Positions 52,718-64,000 of a stretch of 64,000 nt of DNA are shown here, in pieces. Origin of the DNA: Protea cynaroides. Its lineage: Eukaryota; Streptophyta; Magnoliopsida; Proteales; Proteaceae. Positions within the stretch are counted from its first letter, which is position 1, and the number at the start of each line of letters is the position of its first letter. The stretch is from positions 36,894,254 to 36,958,253 of the forward strand of contig CM053269.1 in the NCBI GenBank assembly GCA_028583415.1, read 5' to 3'. The notes under the pieces are model-generated. The model was not told the origin of the DNA. It did not search any database and worked only from the letters and a program-made list of their open reading frames with translations. Both the position numbers and the translations under genes were made by a program.

Positions 52718-53838
52718 GATTTAGCTACTGCGGTGATGAATTTGACACAACAAATGCAGCATATACAGCAAATGCAAGCCAACATGTACGCTTCTATGGG
52801 AATTGCTTTCCTAGTTGCAAACACAACATCTCTACCTATAGGACAAGCTAGTACAGCACCTGGTGGTAGCAACATTGTACCCCAAGCACCACAAACACTA
52901 GCAGTACAAGGTTAAGTGCCAAACCCTGAACCACCACAAAGCAAGTATAACCAAGGTAATTATCAGTACCAATCGCCTATGTATGGAGCATATGCACAGT
53001 ATCAACTTGATCACTCCAGACTGATCGAGCATTTCCTAAATTTAAAGCCAAAGGAATTCATAGGAAAAACATCAAATCCATTGTGGCCAGCCCAATGGAT
53101 CAACGAAATGGAAAGAAACTTTATGATGATGACTATAAATAAAGAAGAGAAGGTATTATGTGTCACATTTATGTTGAAAGGTGATGCACACCACTGGTGG
53201 AAATCAACTAGAAGTTATCCATTAACAAAGCACGCCCAACTGACATGGGTTATTTATAAAGAAGCTTTCTTCGAGAAGTATTTTCTGAGTTTTAGTGATC
53301 AAAGAAAAGGATTTCTTGAGTCTATACAAAGGACAAATGACTGTAGATGTAAATCAACAGTGTTATGAAGAACTGTTTTTCTTTGCTCCCTCTAGCATGC
53401 AGGAGGAAAATACCAAAACCCGAAGATTTGTTATGGGACTTAGGGGAAGCATCCGTGAGCATATGCTGAGATTAGAAAAGAAGATTTATAATGAAGCAGT
53501 ACAGATTGCTCGAGTATTGGAATTGAACCAGAGGGAAAGTTATTTTTCTCAGAACAGATGTATAAGAGGTCAAATGGAAACTCATACAATGGAGGGAACT
53601 CAAAGACATTTAAACCCTTCCGTACTCAAGGATTCAATGCTGCAACCAATTCTACTCTGACAGTCCAACCTCAACAGAAGTAAAGTAGTGCTGGAGTTAA
53701 ATGCTTCAACTGTGATCAAGTAAAAAATTATTCAAGGGAGTGTCTTAAGCCAGGAAGTAGCTACAGCAAAAAAAGGTTTATGAAGTTACATCTGAGAATG
53801 TTGTCGCATCGCCTGATGTGGTAACAGGTATGACCTGA
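52718..53838 (+). pseudogene. unit W gag, 5' truncated
   Basis: Gag lacks its start and first 60 or so codons and begins at LATAVMNLTQQMQ. The capsid-like part WPAQWINEMERNFMMM and GDAHHWWKSTRSYP (53085-53220) is well kept. A frameshift lies near 53290. The zinc knuckle has CFNCDQVKNYSREC (about 53702-53743): the His ligand is replaced by Asn. The frame's TGA lies inside the candidate intron. Confidence 0.82.
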
Positions 53839-53896
53839 ACCTTTTATTTTGTACTACCTTCTGTGAGCATGTAAACTAAATTAAATCAAATCACAG
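53828..53896 (+). other. candidate intron between gag and pol, unit W (69 bases)
   Basis: This copy keeps both boundaries, AACAG|GTATGACC and ATCACAG|GT. Stops in both neighbouring frames lie inside, and removal restores one frame from gag to protease. With E1 it is the clearest case. Confidence 0.6.
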
Positions 53897-55732
53897 GTAT
53901 CATACCTATTAATGACATAACCACCAGAGTACTCTTTGACTCTAGAGCTACTCATTCTTTTATATCTGTGTCATTTAGAAAGAAGTTAAATCTACCACTC
54001 AAACCTTTAGACTGCAAACTACTTGTACAATCACCTATGGGATTAGAAGTAGAACTAGACAAAGGTTATGGACCATGTCCAGTTCCAATCGACGAGAAGA
54101 TTTTGGATGCAACATTAATCCAACTCGAGATGACAGACTTTGACATTATCTTGGGAATGGATTGGTCAGCTCGGCACTCTGTAAACCTATTATGTACGAA
54201 AAAGAAACTGACATTTAAAGACAAGGAAGGAACAGAGTTTAGTTTTGCGGGAACCAAACTTTCTGTAAATGAAAACTCATTCCCTCCGCATTGAAGGCTA
54301 GAAAATGACTTAAGAAAAGAGGAATTGGGTATCTAGTATCCGTGGTCGACCTCACCAAGGAAACACTACAAATGGAGGATATTGAAGTTGTGCGTAAATT
54401 TTTGAATGTATTTCTTGAGAAACTACCAGGACTACCACCTAACTGAGCGACAGAGTTCGTTATAGATCTTATTCCCAGAGCTGCACCAGTATTGAAAGCA
54501 CCCTATCGAATGGCTCCTACTGAACTGAAGGAACTAAAGGTACAATTACAAGAATTACTGGACAAGGATTATATTAGACCCAGCATATCACCATGGGGAG
54601 CGCCAGTATTGAAAAAGAAGGACGGTAGCGTTCGACTATGTATAGATTATCGAGAATTGAATAAGCTTACAATCAAGAATCGGTACCCGTTGCCTCGGAT
54701 CGATGACTTGTTCGATCAGTTGCAAGGTGCCAAAGTGTTCTCCAAAATTGATCTTCAATCAAGATACCATCAGTTGAAGATTAAGGAAGGTGATATTGTG
54801 AAGACAACATTCAGAACCAGATATGGACATTATGAATTTTTAGTCATGTCTTTTGGATTGACTAATGCACTCGTAACTTTTATGGAACTTATGAATTGGG
54901 TATTCCACGATATGTTGGATACATCAGTCTTCGTATTCATTGACGAGATACTAGTCTACTCCAAGGATAAAGAAACTCATATCACAAATCTAAGAGTCAT
55001 TCTACAACGACTAAGAAAAGAGAAGCTTTACTTAAAATTTACTAAGTGTAAATTCTGGATGAATAAAGTCACTTTCTTAGGCCATGTTGTATCCGCTGAA
55101 GGAATTAAAGTGGATCCTAGCAAGATTGAAGCTATTGTGAAATGGTAAGCACATATGAATGTTGTCGAAATCAGAAGTTTCCTAGGTTTAGCTGGTTGTT
55201 ATTGACGATTCATGGAAGATTACTCTAGAATCGTTGTACCTCTCACCAGTCTGACTAAGAAAGGAGAAAGGTTTGTTTAGACCGATAAATGTAAAGAGTG
55301 TTTCCAAACATTGAAGGCTAAATTGATATTAGCTCCCATCTTAACTATTCTGATCCTAGGACAACCATTTACCTTGTACACCGATGCATCTGGGTTAGGT
55401 TTGGGATGTGTGCTTATGCAAGGAGAACTAATAATTACGTATGCCTTAAGACAACTGAAGACACATGAGAAGAACTATCCTACTCATGACTTAGAATTAG
55501 CAGCAGTAATACATGCTGTCAAGATATGGAGACATTATTTGTATGGAGAGAAATTTTTTATTAAAGCAGATCATAAGAGTCTTACTCATCTTTTTAATCA
55601 GAAGGAGTTGAACATGCGACAAACAAGATGGGTAGAACTATTAAAGGATTATGATTGCAATATCCAATATCATCCAAGAAAAGCTAATGTAGTTGCTGAC
55701 GCACTAAGCATGAGGGATGATTTTGATGGTTA
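53897..55732 (+). pseudogene. unit W pol, cut in RNase H
   Basis: Protease has DSRA for DSGA (about 53938-53949). RT has KIDLQSRYHQ and FIDE for FIDD (about 54938-54949). RNase H keeps LYTDASGLGLG and DHKSLTHLF and breaks off after ANVVADALS (about 55711). Integrase and the end of pol are absent. Stops and frameshifts occur at 54240-54450 and 55150-55290. Confidence 0.85.
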
Positions 55733-57416
55733 AGGTTGATAAGAAACTTCTAATGATGGCCATAGGATGATCTTAGAATAAACCCCATTGAAGATCAGAA
55801 GAATTGACCCAGGAAGAACTCGAATTGCATGTAGTCCGTGACCAAAAATCTCAAGGTTGCAGCTACGGTCGACCATAGCATGACCAACATGACCAGAGGA
55901 TCAACCATAGGCATTCGAGAAGATTTCAGAAACTGTATGGTTGCAGCTATGGTCGCACCATATGCGACCGTAGGGTATCAACTGTAGGCAGTAAGGTCGA
56001 TATAGTATGAGACCATAGGACCAATCATACACCTATTAGTGCTCTGTTTTGATTTCCGACTACTGTAGCATCTTACATATGATCCCTAACTTAAATTCAT
56101 ATAAATTTTAGGTCGTTAAATTGATTAAAAGAGAATTGCAAGGCTTGAAAGGATATCGAGTATTGCTAACAGGTAAGGGAACAAGACCTAAACTAATTGG
56201 ATAATAACAAACTGTTTATTTTTATTGAGTCCAATGCCATGATTGATTCTATCCATGTATGCTTGTAATATGCATCTCACATGTCATCCAATATTCCTCC
56301 TATTACTGTTCATGCATATTTAATTTTGTTTATTTATAACATGATGATGATGATGATGCTAGGAATAGACATGTGAATGTATGTGTATGATTGGTGTGTT
56401 GGATGCCAGTGGAGCATCAGGGAAGGATGTGGCATGGTGGTCTTTAACCTTCACACCAGACTCTAGCTCTATCTCTACCCAAGTCTTACCCACTAACATC
56501 GTCGTATCATCATTACCTTAGCAGAACTATTACGTCATAGGGCATCAAGGGAGGTGGTCTTAGAACGTGTGGTCTCTGATTCTGCTGGGGGGCCTTAGCC
56601 CTATCTCTATGGACGTATTAAGGGATGCTGGCGTGAGACCATGGATACACTGTATGGCATTAGGATTGGTTAGTTGCGAGTCCAGTTTGTAAGCCCTCGC
56701 CAATAGGGGCTTACCTATTGGTATGGGTAGGGCATCAAGGGAAGTGTTGCGGTGTCTGATCCGGACACTTTAGCTCTATCTCTATTCCATGGTGGGTGCA
56801 TGTGGGACAGCAATGGTGTTTGATCCATTGGGCGGATTCACACACTCATGTATAGAGGTGCAGCGGCCACCAAACCTTTCTATAAGATATTGGAAACTTA
56901 AAAACCAGACCAAAAATATGAATTGAATGCATGCATATCTTTGTTGCATTGTTTTGTTTGCTCACTGAGCCGTGATGTGTGCTCACCCTTTCGATGTCGA
57001 ATATTTTTAGTTGATGATGCAAGTCCTACTATTGAAGAATATATGAATGCGCCGACGTATGGACACGTTGTCGCCATGGACATAGAAGTTGTTGAAGATG
57101 CACATGATTCATCATGTGAGTGCAACCAGTGCATTTTTATTAGTTTAGTTATAATTGATTAATAGAACATGTAATGGATTATTTATTTTTATGTCTTGGG
57201 TTTGGAGATAATTGGATTAAATACTTATTTATCACTGTTAGACTTTTAGTTCATTATCTGTAAGACTTCTGCTTATTTGTTTATTAACTCTGATTATTAC
57301 CGTGGAATGTGTATGTCGTTTGATACAGTGGGTACGACCTATTCGAGATCCTGGTTGAACCATTGGTTTATTGACGATTCATCACACTAATTTGGTTAGA
57401 CCAGAATTGGGGTGTG
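55733..57416 (+). repeat. LTR4, partial and of a diverged subfamily
   Basis: The first 300 bases do not align with LTR1-3 but contain boxes of the same style (GGTCGACCATAG, CTATGGTCGCACC, ATATGCGACCGTAG; 55868-55975). From about 56160 it follows the LTR plan: AGGTAAGGGAACAAGACC, three TAGCTCTATCTCTA-type words and the small frame, to GGGTGTGA at 57416. No polypurine tract precedes it and no primer site follows, so both edges are broken. Confidence 0.7.
57010..57162 (+). other. conserved small Cys-rich frame in LTR4
   Basis: The frame is 50 residues with IEEYMNAPTYGHVVAMDIE and HDSSCECNQC, and a C-terminus extended by six residues to a later stop. The acceptor-like site is changed (GATGCAAGT). 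This is the third sequence type of the frame in the window. Confidence 0.5.
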
Positions 57417-57439
57417 AACGTGCGTTGTGAAATAGAGCA

Positions 57440-57695
57440 GTTAAGTTAGAAGGTCAAGGTGCCATTGGATCTTTTAGCCGAGAAGCTCACTAAAGCCGAG
57501 GAGAAAATCGCCTAATTATCAGGCTATAAGCGAGGCAAGGGCATGTACTATCGGAGTCCATACCCATCTTTTAATTCTATCTATGAGACCATGTTGCTGT
57601 AGAGCACAAGTGCTAGGTATGAGACAGTGTTGGCAGCGAAGAAGTTACTCAACAATATTGAAAGGTTGAGAGATCCTCCCCCTAAGTTGACGTAG
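57440..57695 (+). pseudogene. tail of a plus-strand frame antisense to the Tat element
   Basis: The reading frame includes DLLAEKLTKAEEKIA, GKGMYYRSPYPSFNSIYETM and VLAAKKLLNNIERLRDPPP and ends at TAG 57693-57695, with two internal stops. The composition (Lys/Glu/Leu-rich, coiled-coil-like) suggests protein coding. It converges on the Tat pol gene. Antisense frames near the 3' end are known in some Tat elements, such as Grande, and this may be such a tail. Its upstream part was lost at the LTR4 junction. Confidence 0.35.
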
Positions 57696-58379
57696 AGCCA
57701 ATCTATATAGTTCTTTTTCTTTGTTTGAAAAGTTGAGTAATTGTATGGTGTAATACCCCCCCCAGTTCTTGGTAGTGGAAGATCATCCACTGTTACGGAC
57801 TTGCCAATGTAATATATTTGTTTTTCCGTAGATAATAAAAAAAAATGTAATTGAGCTGTAGAGTGCAAGTATTTTTTTTATCTTTACCTAATGTATGAAC
57901 TTGAGGGTGCAACCCTCTTTGAGAGTTCATAGACTATGCACTAGTGTATGCAATAGGATCTACCTAATGGTGCCCCAGAATGATCAAAAAGGACTTAGTC
58001 ACCTAGGGCATGCTGACGACTTGACCCTTTACATTGATACATAAGTCCTGAGATATCCAGAATTAAGTCAAGTCGCAACGTATGTGCTACAGGATTATTT
58101 AACTGAGTTTTTGATCCATGTGTTCCTATGAAGTGACATATGTTTGACTTATATCAAAAAGTTACAGTAGATCATGTTAGGCAAGAAGAAAGAGATTCGT
58201 AATGTAAAGACAATTCATAAAAATGAGCAGAGTCTATTACATTATTGGTAAAACTTTTGCAAGTTCTTAGAGTGCCAAGACTTCTCAATATACTTTTCTT
58301 TCATTGTTTCGAGATAGTACATGCCTGGCCTTGAAAGTATGTGTCTGGCCTTCTCACGCGGATTATTCTGTATGGTGCC
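57696..58379. other. noncoding part of the Tat element
   Basis: No coding frame is convincing. GTAGATAATAAAAAAAAATG (about 57826-57845) looks like a polyadenylation region for the plus-strand frame. A run of C (57759-57767) and a T-run (57871-57879) are present. The pol frame of the Tat element fades out here. Confidence 0.4.
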
Positions 58380-61300
58380 TCTCAGGTCAGCATCAGTTTG
58401 CCTTGCTGTTTGGGTTTTGAAACTCCTATGCGGCAGAGCCCTAGGTTGCTGACCTTAAAATTCTGAATCTGCACCCCACGAGTTGTAATATTTTGGCAAC
58501 TCTTTACTGCTAAGCCAGTATCTTCAGACTTGCTTTGTCGTAGATTTCTTCCACTAGGTCTAGATTGGCCGTAAGGCCTTCATCATTGAGCATTTCATCA
58601 TAGTTGGTGACCCTAATGGTGGGATGGGTTGCCTTAACAGGTAAGACCGCCTCTACTCCATAAACCAGCATGAAAGGGGTTCCCCAGTTGGAGTCCTACT
58701 TGTGGTTCTGTATGACCAGAGTACGCTTGGCAGCTCGTCACCCATTTTCCTTTAGCAAAGCCAAGTCATTGCGCTATCCCCTGATAGATTGTCTTGTCGT
58801 TGGCTTCGGCTTGGCCTGCCGCTTCTGGGTGGTATACTGAAGCGAAACGCTGCTGAATGTTGAATCCTTTGAGGAAGTTCTGGTATTGCTGGCTGTCAAA
58901 CTGTGGTCCATTATCCATAACAATAACCTGTGGGACACCAAACTAGTAGATTATGTTCTGCCTTGTAAAGGCTTCAATTTTTGTTGCATCGGTAGTCGTC
59001 ACGGCTTCTGCTTCTGCCCATTTTGAGAAATAGTCTACTACCATGACGAAAAATTTCCTTAAACCCTTTTTTCTAGGCATGGGGCCGACTATGTCTATTC
59101 CCCACATCGTGAAGGGTAACAGACTTGCGATAGGTTGTAACTGGCTTACGGGTAAGTGGCTGACTGTGGCATGTTTCTGGTAGGTCTCTCATTTTGAGGC
59201 GAAGTCCGTGGAGTCTGCGAACATAGTTGGCAAGTAGTGCCCTTATCGTAGAAGTCGCTGGCATAGGGCACGGCCTGCGAGATGGCTACCGCATATCCCA
59301 GCATGAACCTCCCACATTACTTCCTCAGCTTCTGCTAGTGTGAGGCATAGAAAGAAAGGGCATGTAAAAGACTTCCTATACAGTTTCTCATTGAGGACAG
59401 TGTATCCTCAAAAAACTTCGCCTGAACCCGTCAGTGCTCTAGCTGGTCTTTTAGTAGCTCGCCCGTTTCAATGTAAGTTTTAATTGGGTCAACCCAAGTC
59501 ATTTCGTAATTGACTAGTTGGACCTCTATGGTGTCGTCGACACTTGGCTTTTTCAACACATCGATGTATACTGATGAGTTTAAGCCAGATAGATCTTCAG
59601 CCATCAGTCGCGACAAGGCATTTGCTTCTGTGTTGTTTTCTCGATCCACATTGGTGATTTGATATGCTTCAAATTACGCAAGCTTTGACTTTGCCTTATT
59701 TAAATATTCCAGCAAATGTGGTTGTTTTGCTTCATGTTCCCCATTAATCTATTTAACGACAACTTGCAAGTCGCTATAGATGTTGTAACTTTCATACCAT
59801 GAGGAACTGTGCTAATCTGAGTCCGGCCAGTAGTGCTTCATATTCAGTTGAGTTGTTAGGCGCATGAAACTCGAACCACAAAGCACCCTGCACTCTAAAG
59901 TTCTTTGGATTGGTTAGAATGACCTTGGCCCCCGAGTGCTGGTCATTCAAAGATCCATCTATAAATAGGGTCCAAGTTGGCAATGGTTTCGGCTTTTTCT
60001 TCTTCCTCTTCTGCTCACTATCCTCTTCATCTAGAGTCTTGTCAATGTCAGTGCTATCATCGGCAGAGGTTTCTAACAAAAAGTCAACAAGCACTTGGGC
60101 TTTAATTATCGTCCTTGATTGGAACTGTATATTGAACTTGCCAAGCTCGATTGCCCAGTTTATCAATTGGTTCGAGATGTCGGATCGGGCTAGTATTTTT
60201 CTTCAAAGGTTTATCGATCAGTACCGATATTGTATGAGCCTAAAAGTAAGGCCTAAGCTTGCGGGCAGAGGTCGCAAGCAGAGGTAACGAGTGCCAATGC
60301 TAGTTTTTCCACTGGCCTATATCTAGTTTTTGCGTCAAGTAATACCTTGTTGACATAATATACCAGTCTCTGGATTCTGTCAATTTCTTTAATGAGGACT
60401 GAACTAACAGTTTTCGACGAAATGGTTAAGTATAGTTGCAGTTGGTTTCTGACTTCTAAATAGGTAAGCAGAGGTGGTGATGTTAGGAATGCCTTTAACT
60501 CATCAAAAAATTTCTGGCATTCTAGAGTCCAGCTGAAGTGTTTAGCTCCTTTTAAGGTTTTAAAGAATAGTAGGCAACGATCTGCCAACCTGGACATGAA
60601 TTTGCCCAAGGCAGCTATCCGTCTTGTTAGCTCTTGGACCTGCTTTGGTTTGATGGGAGGCGACATGCCCATGATGGCTTCTATCTTTGTAGGATTTGCC
60701 TCAATGCCTCTGCTAGATACCATGAACCCCAGGAATTTTCTTGATGCAGTCCCAAAGGCACATTTCGTGGGGTTAAGCTTCATTTGATTATTTCGTAGTA
60801 CTACAAATGCTTCTTCTAAGTCGTCGAAATGATGTGAGGTTCTTTTGCTCTTTACTAGGAAGTCATCAACATAAACTTCAATGTTTTTGCCAATTTGTTG
60901 TGCAAATACTTTATTGACTAAACATTGGTATGTTGCACCAGTGTTTTTAAGGCCGAAAGGCATTGCATTATAGCAATATAGGCCATTACTTGTTATGAAG
61001 GTAGTGTTGATCTCGTTGGGCTAATATATTTTAATTTGATTATAACCCAAGTATGCATCCAGGAAAGATAGCATGTCGTGGCCAGCAGTGGCATCAATCA
61101 ATCTATCAATTTTACAGAGAGGATAGTAATCCTTAGGGCATGATTTATTGAGGTTAGAGTAATCAATACAAATACACCATTTACCATTGGCCTTCTTCAC
61201 CATTACAACATTAGAGACCCATTGTGGGTATTTAACCTCTTTGATAAATCCAGCATCGAGAAGCTTGTCCACTTCAACCTTGATTGCCACCACTCTCTCT

Positions 61301-62110
61301 GGTGTGAAGTTTTGTTTCTTTGCTTCACAGATTTGAATTACGAATCGATGGCCAGACGGTGATCCATTATGTCTCGTGGGATGCCTGGCATCTCTGAAGC
61401 TGACTAGGCAAAGATGTCGAGATTGTTTTTGAGAAAGGTATTGTTTTTGAGAAAGGTAACAATCTTGTCTCGCCGGTCCTTGTTAACAACAAGCCGACTT
61501 GAAAGTACCTTTCAGGTTCATCTTCGAAAACAGGGATGTAAATCAAATCCTCCATAGGGGATCCTCGCTCCTGCTCCAGATCGTCTCACAAGTCTTCCAT
61601 CTGGATGGACCCTGCGAGTTTATCTCATGTGCTTCTAGGTCCACTGCTTAGCAGCAGCGACAGAGTTTCTGATCCGCCTTGCAATATCCTTTCCCGTGCT
61701 CAGTGGGGAACTTCATCATCAGATAGTAGGTAGAGATGCATGCCTGAAGTAGATTAAGACCAGGTTTGCCAAGAATTATGTTGTGACTGAAAGGGACACC
61801 AATGACTAGGTAGGAGAGGGAAAGGGTAGTTCTTCTGGGTTTTGTTCCAACGCTCATTTCCAAGATGATTGCGCCTTTGACCTTTACCTTGTCTCCAGAG
61901 AAACTGATAACAGAAAACTTGATTGGACAAAATTGCCTTTCGTCCAAATTCATTGCTTGGAACGCATGGTAGAAGAGAATGTCAACTGAGCTACCTGTCT
62001 CTACCAATATTTGCTCTTGCTCATTCACCTTATCAATCACCATTGAAATTACAATGGCATCTTCATGAGGGAGTTCAACGTCAGTGAGATCTTTGTCAGA
62101 AAAGGTGATA
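58380..62110 (-). pseudogene. Tat pol: protease, RT, two RNase H domains, integrase
   Basis: Protease: VETGSSVDILF (about 61985-62015), where the usual Asp is Glu. RT: ICIDYSNLNKSCPKDYYPL (about 61135-61190) and an intact YVDD (about 60868-60880). RNase H: LAALGKFMSRL-type connection and LYLTISSKTVSSVLI (about 60390-60430). Second RNase H: TWTLFIDGSLN and NSTEYEALLAGLRLAQ (59810-59975), the Tat hallmark. Integrase: VVDYFSKWAEAEAV, VMDNGPQFDS and GQAEANDKTI (58790-59040) hold the three acidic residues. Stops occur, for example at about 61020 and 58948, with frameshifts throughout. Confidence 0.82.
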
Positions 62111-62724
62111 ATATCGCCATTCTTGTATGGTGTAGAAGAACTGGTTAATTAACATTCTAGTTTGGCATATGATTTCCTGCCAGTCTTTAAGGTATTCTTA
62201 GCTCCAGGGCTGTGAATTATCACCCCAAAATAGCACACTGGATGTGGCCCATAGTAGCTCCAACCCGCATACTCGTGCATCCCTAATATGTGGGATGTAT
62301 TCTTGGGGGGAGTCCCAATTCGGTGAGTTGGTGAACTTGGGCTCTCCAGTAGCATATCTTCATCTTCAGGGTTGGAGAATTGTCCTTCAGGCCTGTTTTG
62401 CAGGTGGAGGTATTCAAGTTGCTGTGTTAGATCTCTCATACATTTCTTGAGGCCACTGTTAATTCGTGACTTTGGGTACAAGTGGTTCTTGGCTCTGCAA
62501 CTTGAATGACATGCACTGTTAATTCTCTGGCTTCAATTCCTGATCTATCGCTTAACTTTGGGAGTGAGTTGTAGGCTCTTCAGGATGACCCCGATACGAC
62601 CACGTGGGTCGCCAATCTTATTCAGAGGCGAGGAAGCCGAATTATCTTCATCAAGGTCTTCCTTATTTTGGCGAGCACATCGTGGCTGGACATCATCTTT
62701 TTGCTCAGCAGGTTGCTTCCCCTT

Positions 62725-63990
62725 TTATTTGTTATCAGTCGCGATGGGTTTCTCCACATATTTGTGGATATGCCCACGATTGATCAAGTCTTCAATAGCG
62801 TACCTTAGGGCACGACACTTATCGGTGTCATGTCCATTCTCACGGTGATAACGACAATATTTCTTGGACCTCTCTCTTCGTAGGTCTGGCTTCATTGGAG
62901 GTGGACGAGCTAGGTCGTATTGTGTCCCCTTAAGACTGTGCAGTAGCTCAAACATCAGGACAGTTAATCTTGTGAATTGGTCCCAGCTGAAATTGACCCT
63001 AGTGACTTGCTTGCTGGGAAATCCATCTTTTCCAGTCTTCTGTTTCTTGGGGATCTCACTGGACATTGTTAACGACCTCAATGTCGTTTCTCCTCTTTTC
63101 TCCGGACTTAGGATGTGTGAGAAGGAGTGCTTCATTGGCTGCAGCGTATTTCTCTGCTTTGGTTATCAGTTCTGCATATGTCTGAGGGGGCCTCTTGTAG
63201 ATTGATTTCAACAGATCTTTATCAGCGATTCTGCTTTGGGGCATTGTCATCTTTACTTTCGAACTGAAATTCTTGATCTCGAATACCTCGCGGTTGAATC
63301 TTGAAAGATATGCTCTTAAGGTTTCATTAAACTTCTGTTTGATGGCGATCAAATTCGCGTACGTCTTTTTAGGGGCTGTTTGGATCTAAAAATGCTAGAA
63401 GAAGTGATCACACAGTTGATCCAAGGATTGGATGGAGTTAGCCGGCAGGCTGTTAAACCAAAGTCGCCTTGCACCTATTAATGTTGACAACAAAGCTCGA
63501 TAGAGAATTGCGTCTTCATATCAGTACAGTTAAGGCTGAAATGTTATCGAGGTGTAGCTAAGGATTGGTTGTCCCATCATATGGATCGACCTTCGGCATA
63601 AAGAAATACTCTGGTCTTGGGACGTCCATTATTTCCTTTGTAAAGGCCATATCGGGGCAATATTCTTTCTTTCTTGAAGCCGCTGCATACACCGACTGTT
63701 TCTTTTCTATTTCTTCCATGCAAGTCTACATGGCTAGGAACTATTGTTCTAAAGAACTTTGTCGTATGTTCACCTGCGCTTCTTTCTCAAGGGCCCATCT
63801 CTGTTCGGCCATGTGGCTCCTAATGGCCATTCTTTCTATTCGGCCAGCATCCACCCTTTCTTGGGCTTCATTTCGTATTCGCCGATTATCTTTCTGACTA
63901 GGATCCCTTTCTTTGTCTTGATGCGCTACGAGTTCTTCCACATCTGAATCATGCCCTGGAAGATAATCTTCTTCCTCCAATTCATCTTCT
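62725..63990 (-). pseudogene. Tat gag
   Basis: Minus strand, from the window edge: an acidic and Arg-rich N-terminal part (EEEDYLPGHDSDVEELVAHQ, about 63915-63980), then KVDPYDGTTNP (about 63575-63605), the capsid-like NETLRAYLSRFNREV (about 63290-63335) and the variant zinc knuckle CRYHRENGHDTDKCRAL (62810-62860), which has the C-x2-H-x4-H-x4-C form typical of Tat gag. Several frameshifts separate these parts. The start may lie beyond the window. Confidence 0.78.
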
Positions 63991-64000
63991 TTCTCTTCTG

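Larger units (their letters stand above)
20355..57416 (+). mobile_element. run of Tekay-type gypsy units sharing LTRs (LTR1-X-LTR2-Y-LTR3-W-LTR4)
   Basis: Three plus-strand internal regions alternate with LTRs instead of each having two of its own. LTR2 has a polypurine tract on its left and a primer site on its right, so it serves as 3' LTR of unit X and 5' LTR of unit Y. LTR3 loses its 3' part and joins directly to gag of unit W. LTR4 belongs to a more diverged subfamily and follows a truncated RNase H. The bases next to the outer ends (CCTCC on the left, ACGTG on the right) do not match, so the run is not one simple insertion. Unequal recombination between LTRs is the likely origin. E1 is nested in LTR1. 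Confidence 0.75.
57417..64000 (-). mobile_element. Tat-type gypsy element, both LTRs outside or lost
   Basis: The minus-strand order is gag, protease, RT, RNase H, a second archaeal-type RNase H, then integrase, which is the Tat clade plan. The 5' LTR and gag start lie beyond 64000. At the 3' side the sequence meets LTR4 at 57416 with no LTR of its own visible. All coding parts are broken. Confidence 0.8.

Overview
This is nuclear DNA of a flowering plant. It is AT-rich, has a gene with short GT-AG introns, and is packed with plant mobile elements: copia (Ty1) relics, Ty3/gypsy elements of the Tekay/Del chromovirus and Tat types, LINE 3' ends, and hAT-like and Mutator-like non-autonomous elements. 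Only one host gene looks intact: a three-exon CASP-like membrane protein gene (12694-13588, 204 residues, closest by recall to CASPL4B).

Left part (1-20354). This looks like an old tandem duplication of about 14.3 kb. Blocks 1-150, 2690-3766, 3769-5798 and 5799-6050 recur in the same order at 14345-14500, 17196-18078, 18081-20116 and 20117-20354. Each copy carries the same truncated copia element (one short LTR, primer site, gag, protease, start of integrase). Non-autonomous DNA elements are scattered through it, three of them with readable target-site duplications. The CASP-like gene has relics of lost relatives nearby: a 3' flank at 1040-1122, an exon 3 at 9690-9812 and a promoter at 10106-10290.

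Middle part (20355-57416). This is a run of Tekay-type gypsy units that share LTRs: LTR1-unit X-LTR2-unit Y-LTR3-unit W-LTR4. LTR1 is split by a complete 11.8 kb element of a sister subfamily, E1, on the minus strand (22229-33998) with a perfect 5 bp target duplication. All four units are dead through stops, frameshifts, deletions or active-site changes. They nevertheless share a design I do not recognise as standard for Tekay. (1) A candidate 69-79 base intron lies between gag and protease. (2) Units X, Y and E1 carry an antisense reading frame between the primer site and gag, with its own leader intron of 430-441 bases. (3) Arrays of a GGTCG-containing palindrome occur both around the LTR promoter and in front of the antisense gene, with a different motif version in each subfamily. 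(4) Every LTR that keeps its 3' part ends in a conserved, cysteine-rich reading frame of about 44 codons. Together these suggest an element family with spliced expression and possibly a self-encoded regulator. The regulator idea is inference.

Right part (57417-64000). This is a decayed Tat-type gypsy element on the minus strand (gag, protease, RT, RNase H, extra RNase H, integrase). Its 5' end lies beyond the window and its 3' LTR is missing at the junction with the Tekay run. A convergent plus-strand reading-frame tail lies beyond its pol.

All calls come from reading the sequence and from recall of protein families. No search, alignment program or RNA data was available.
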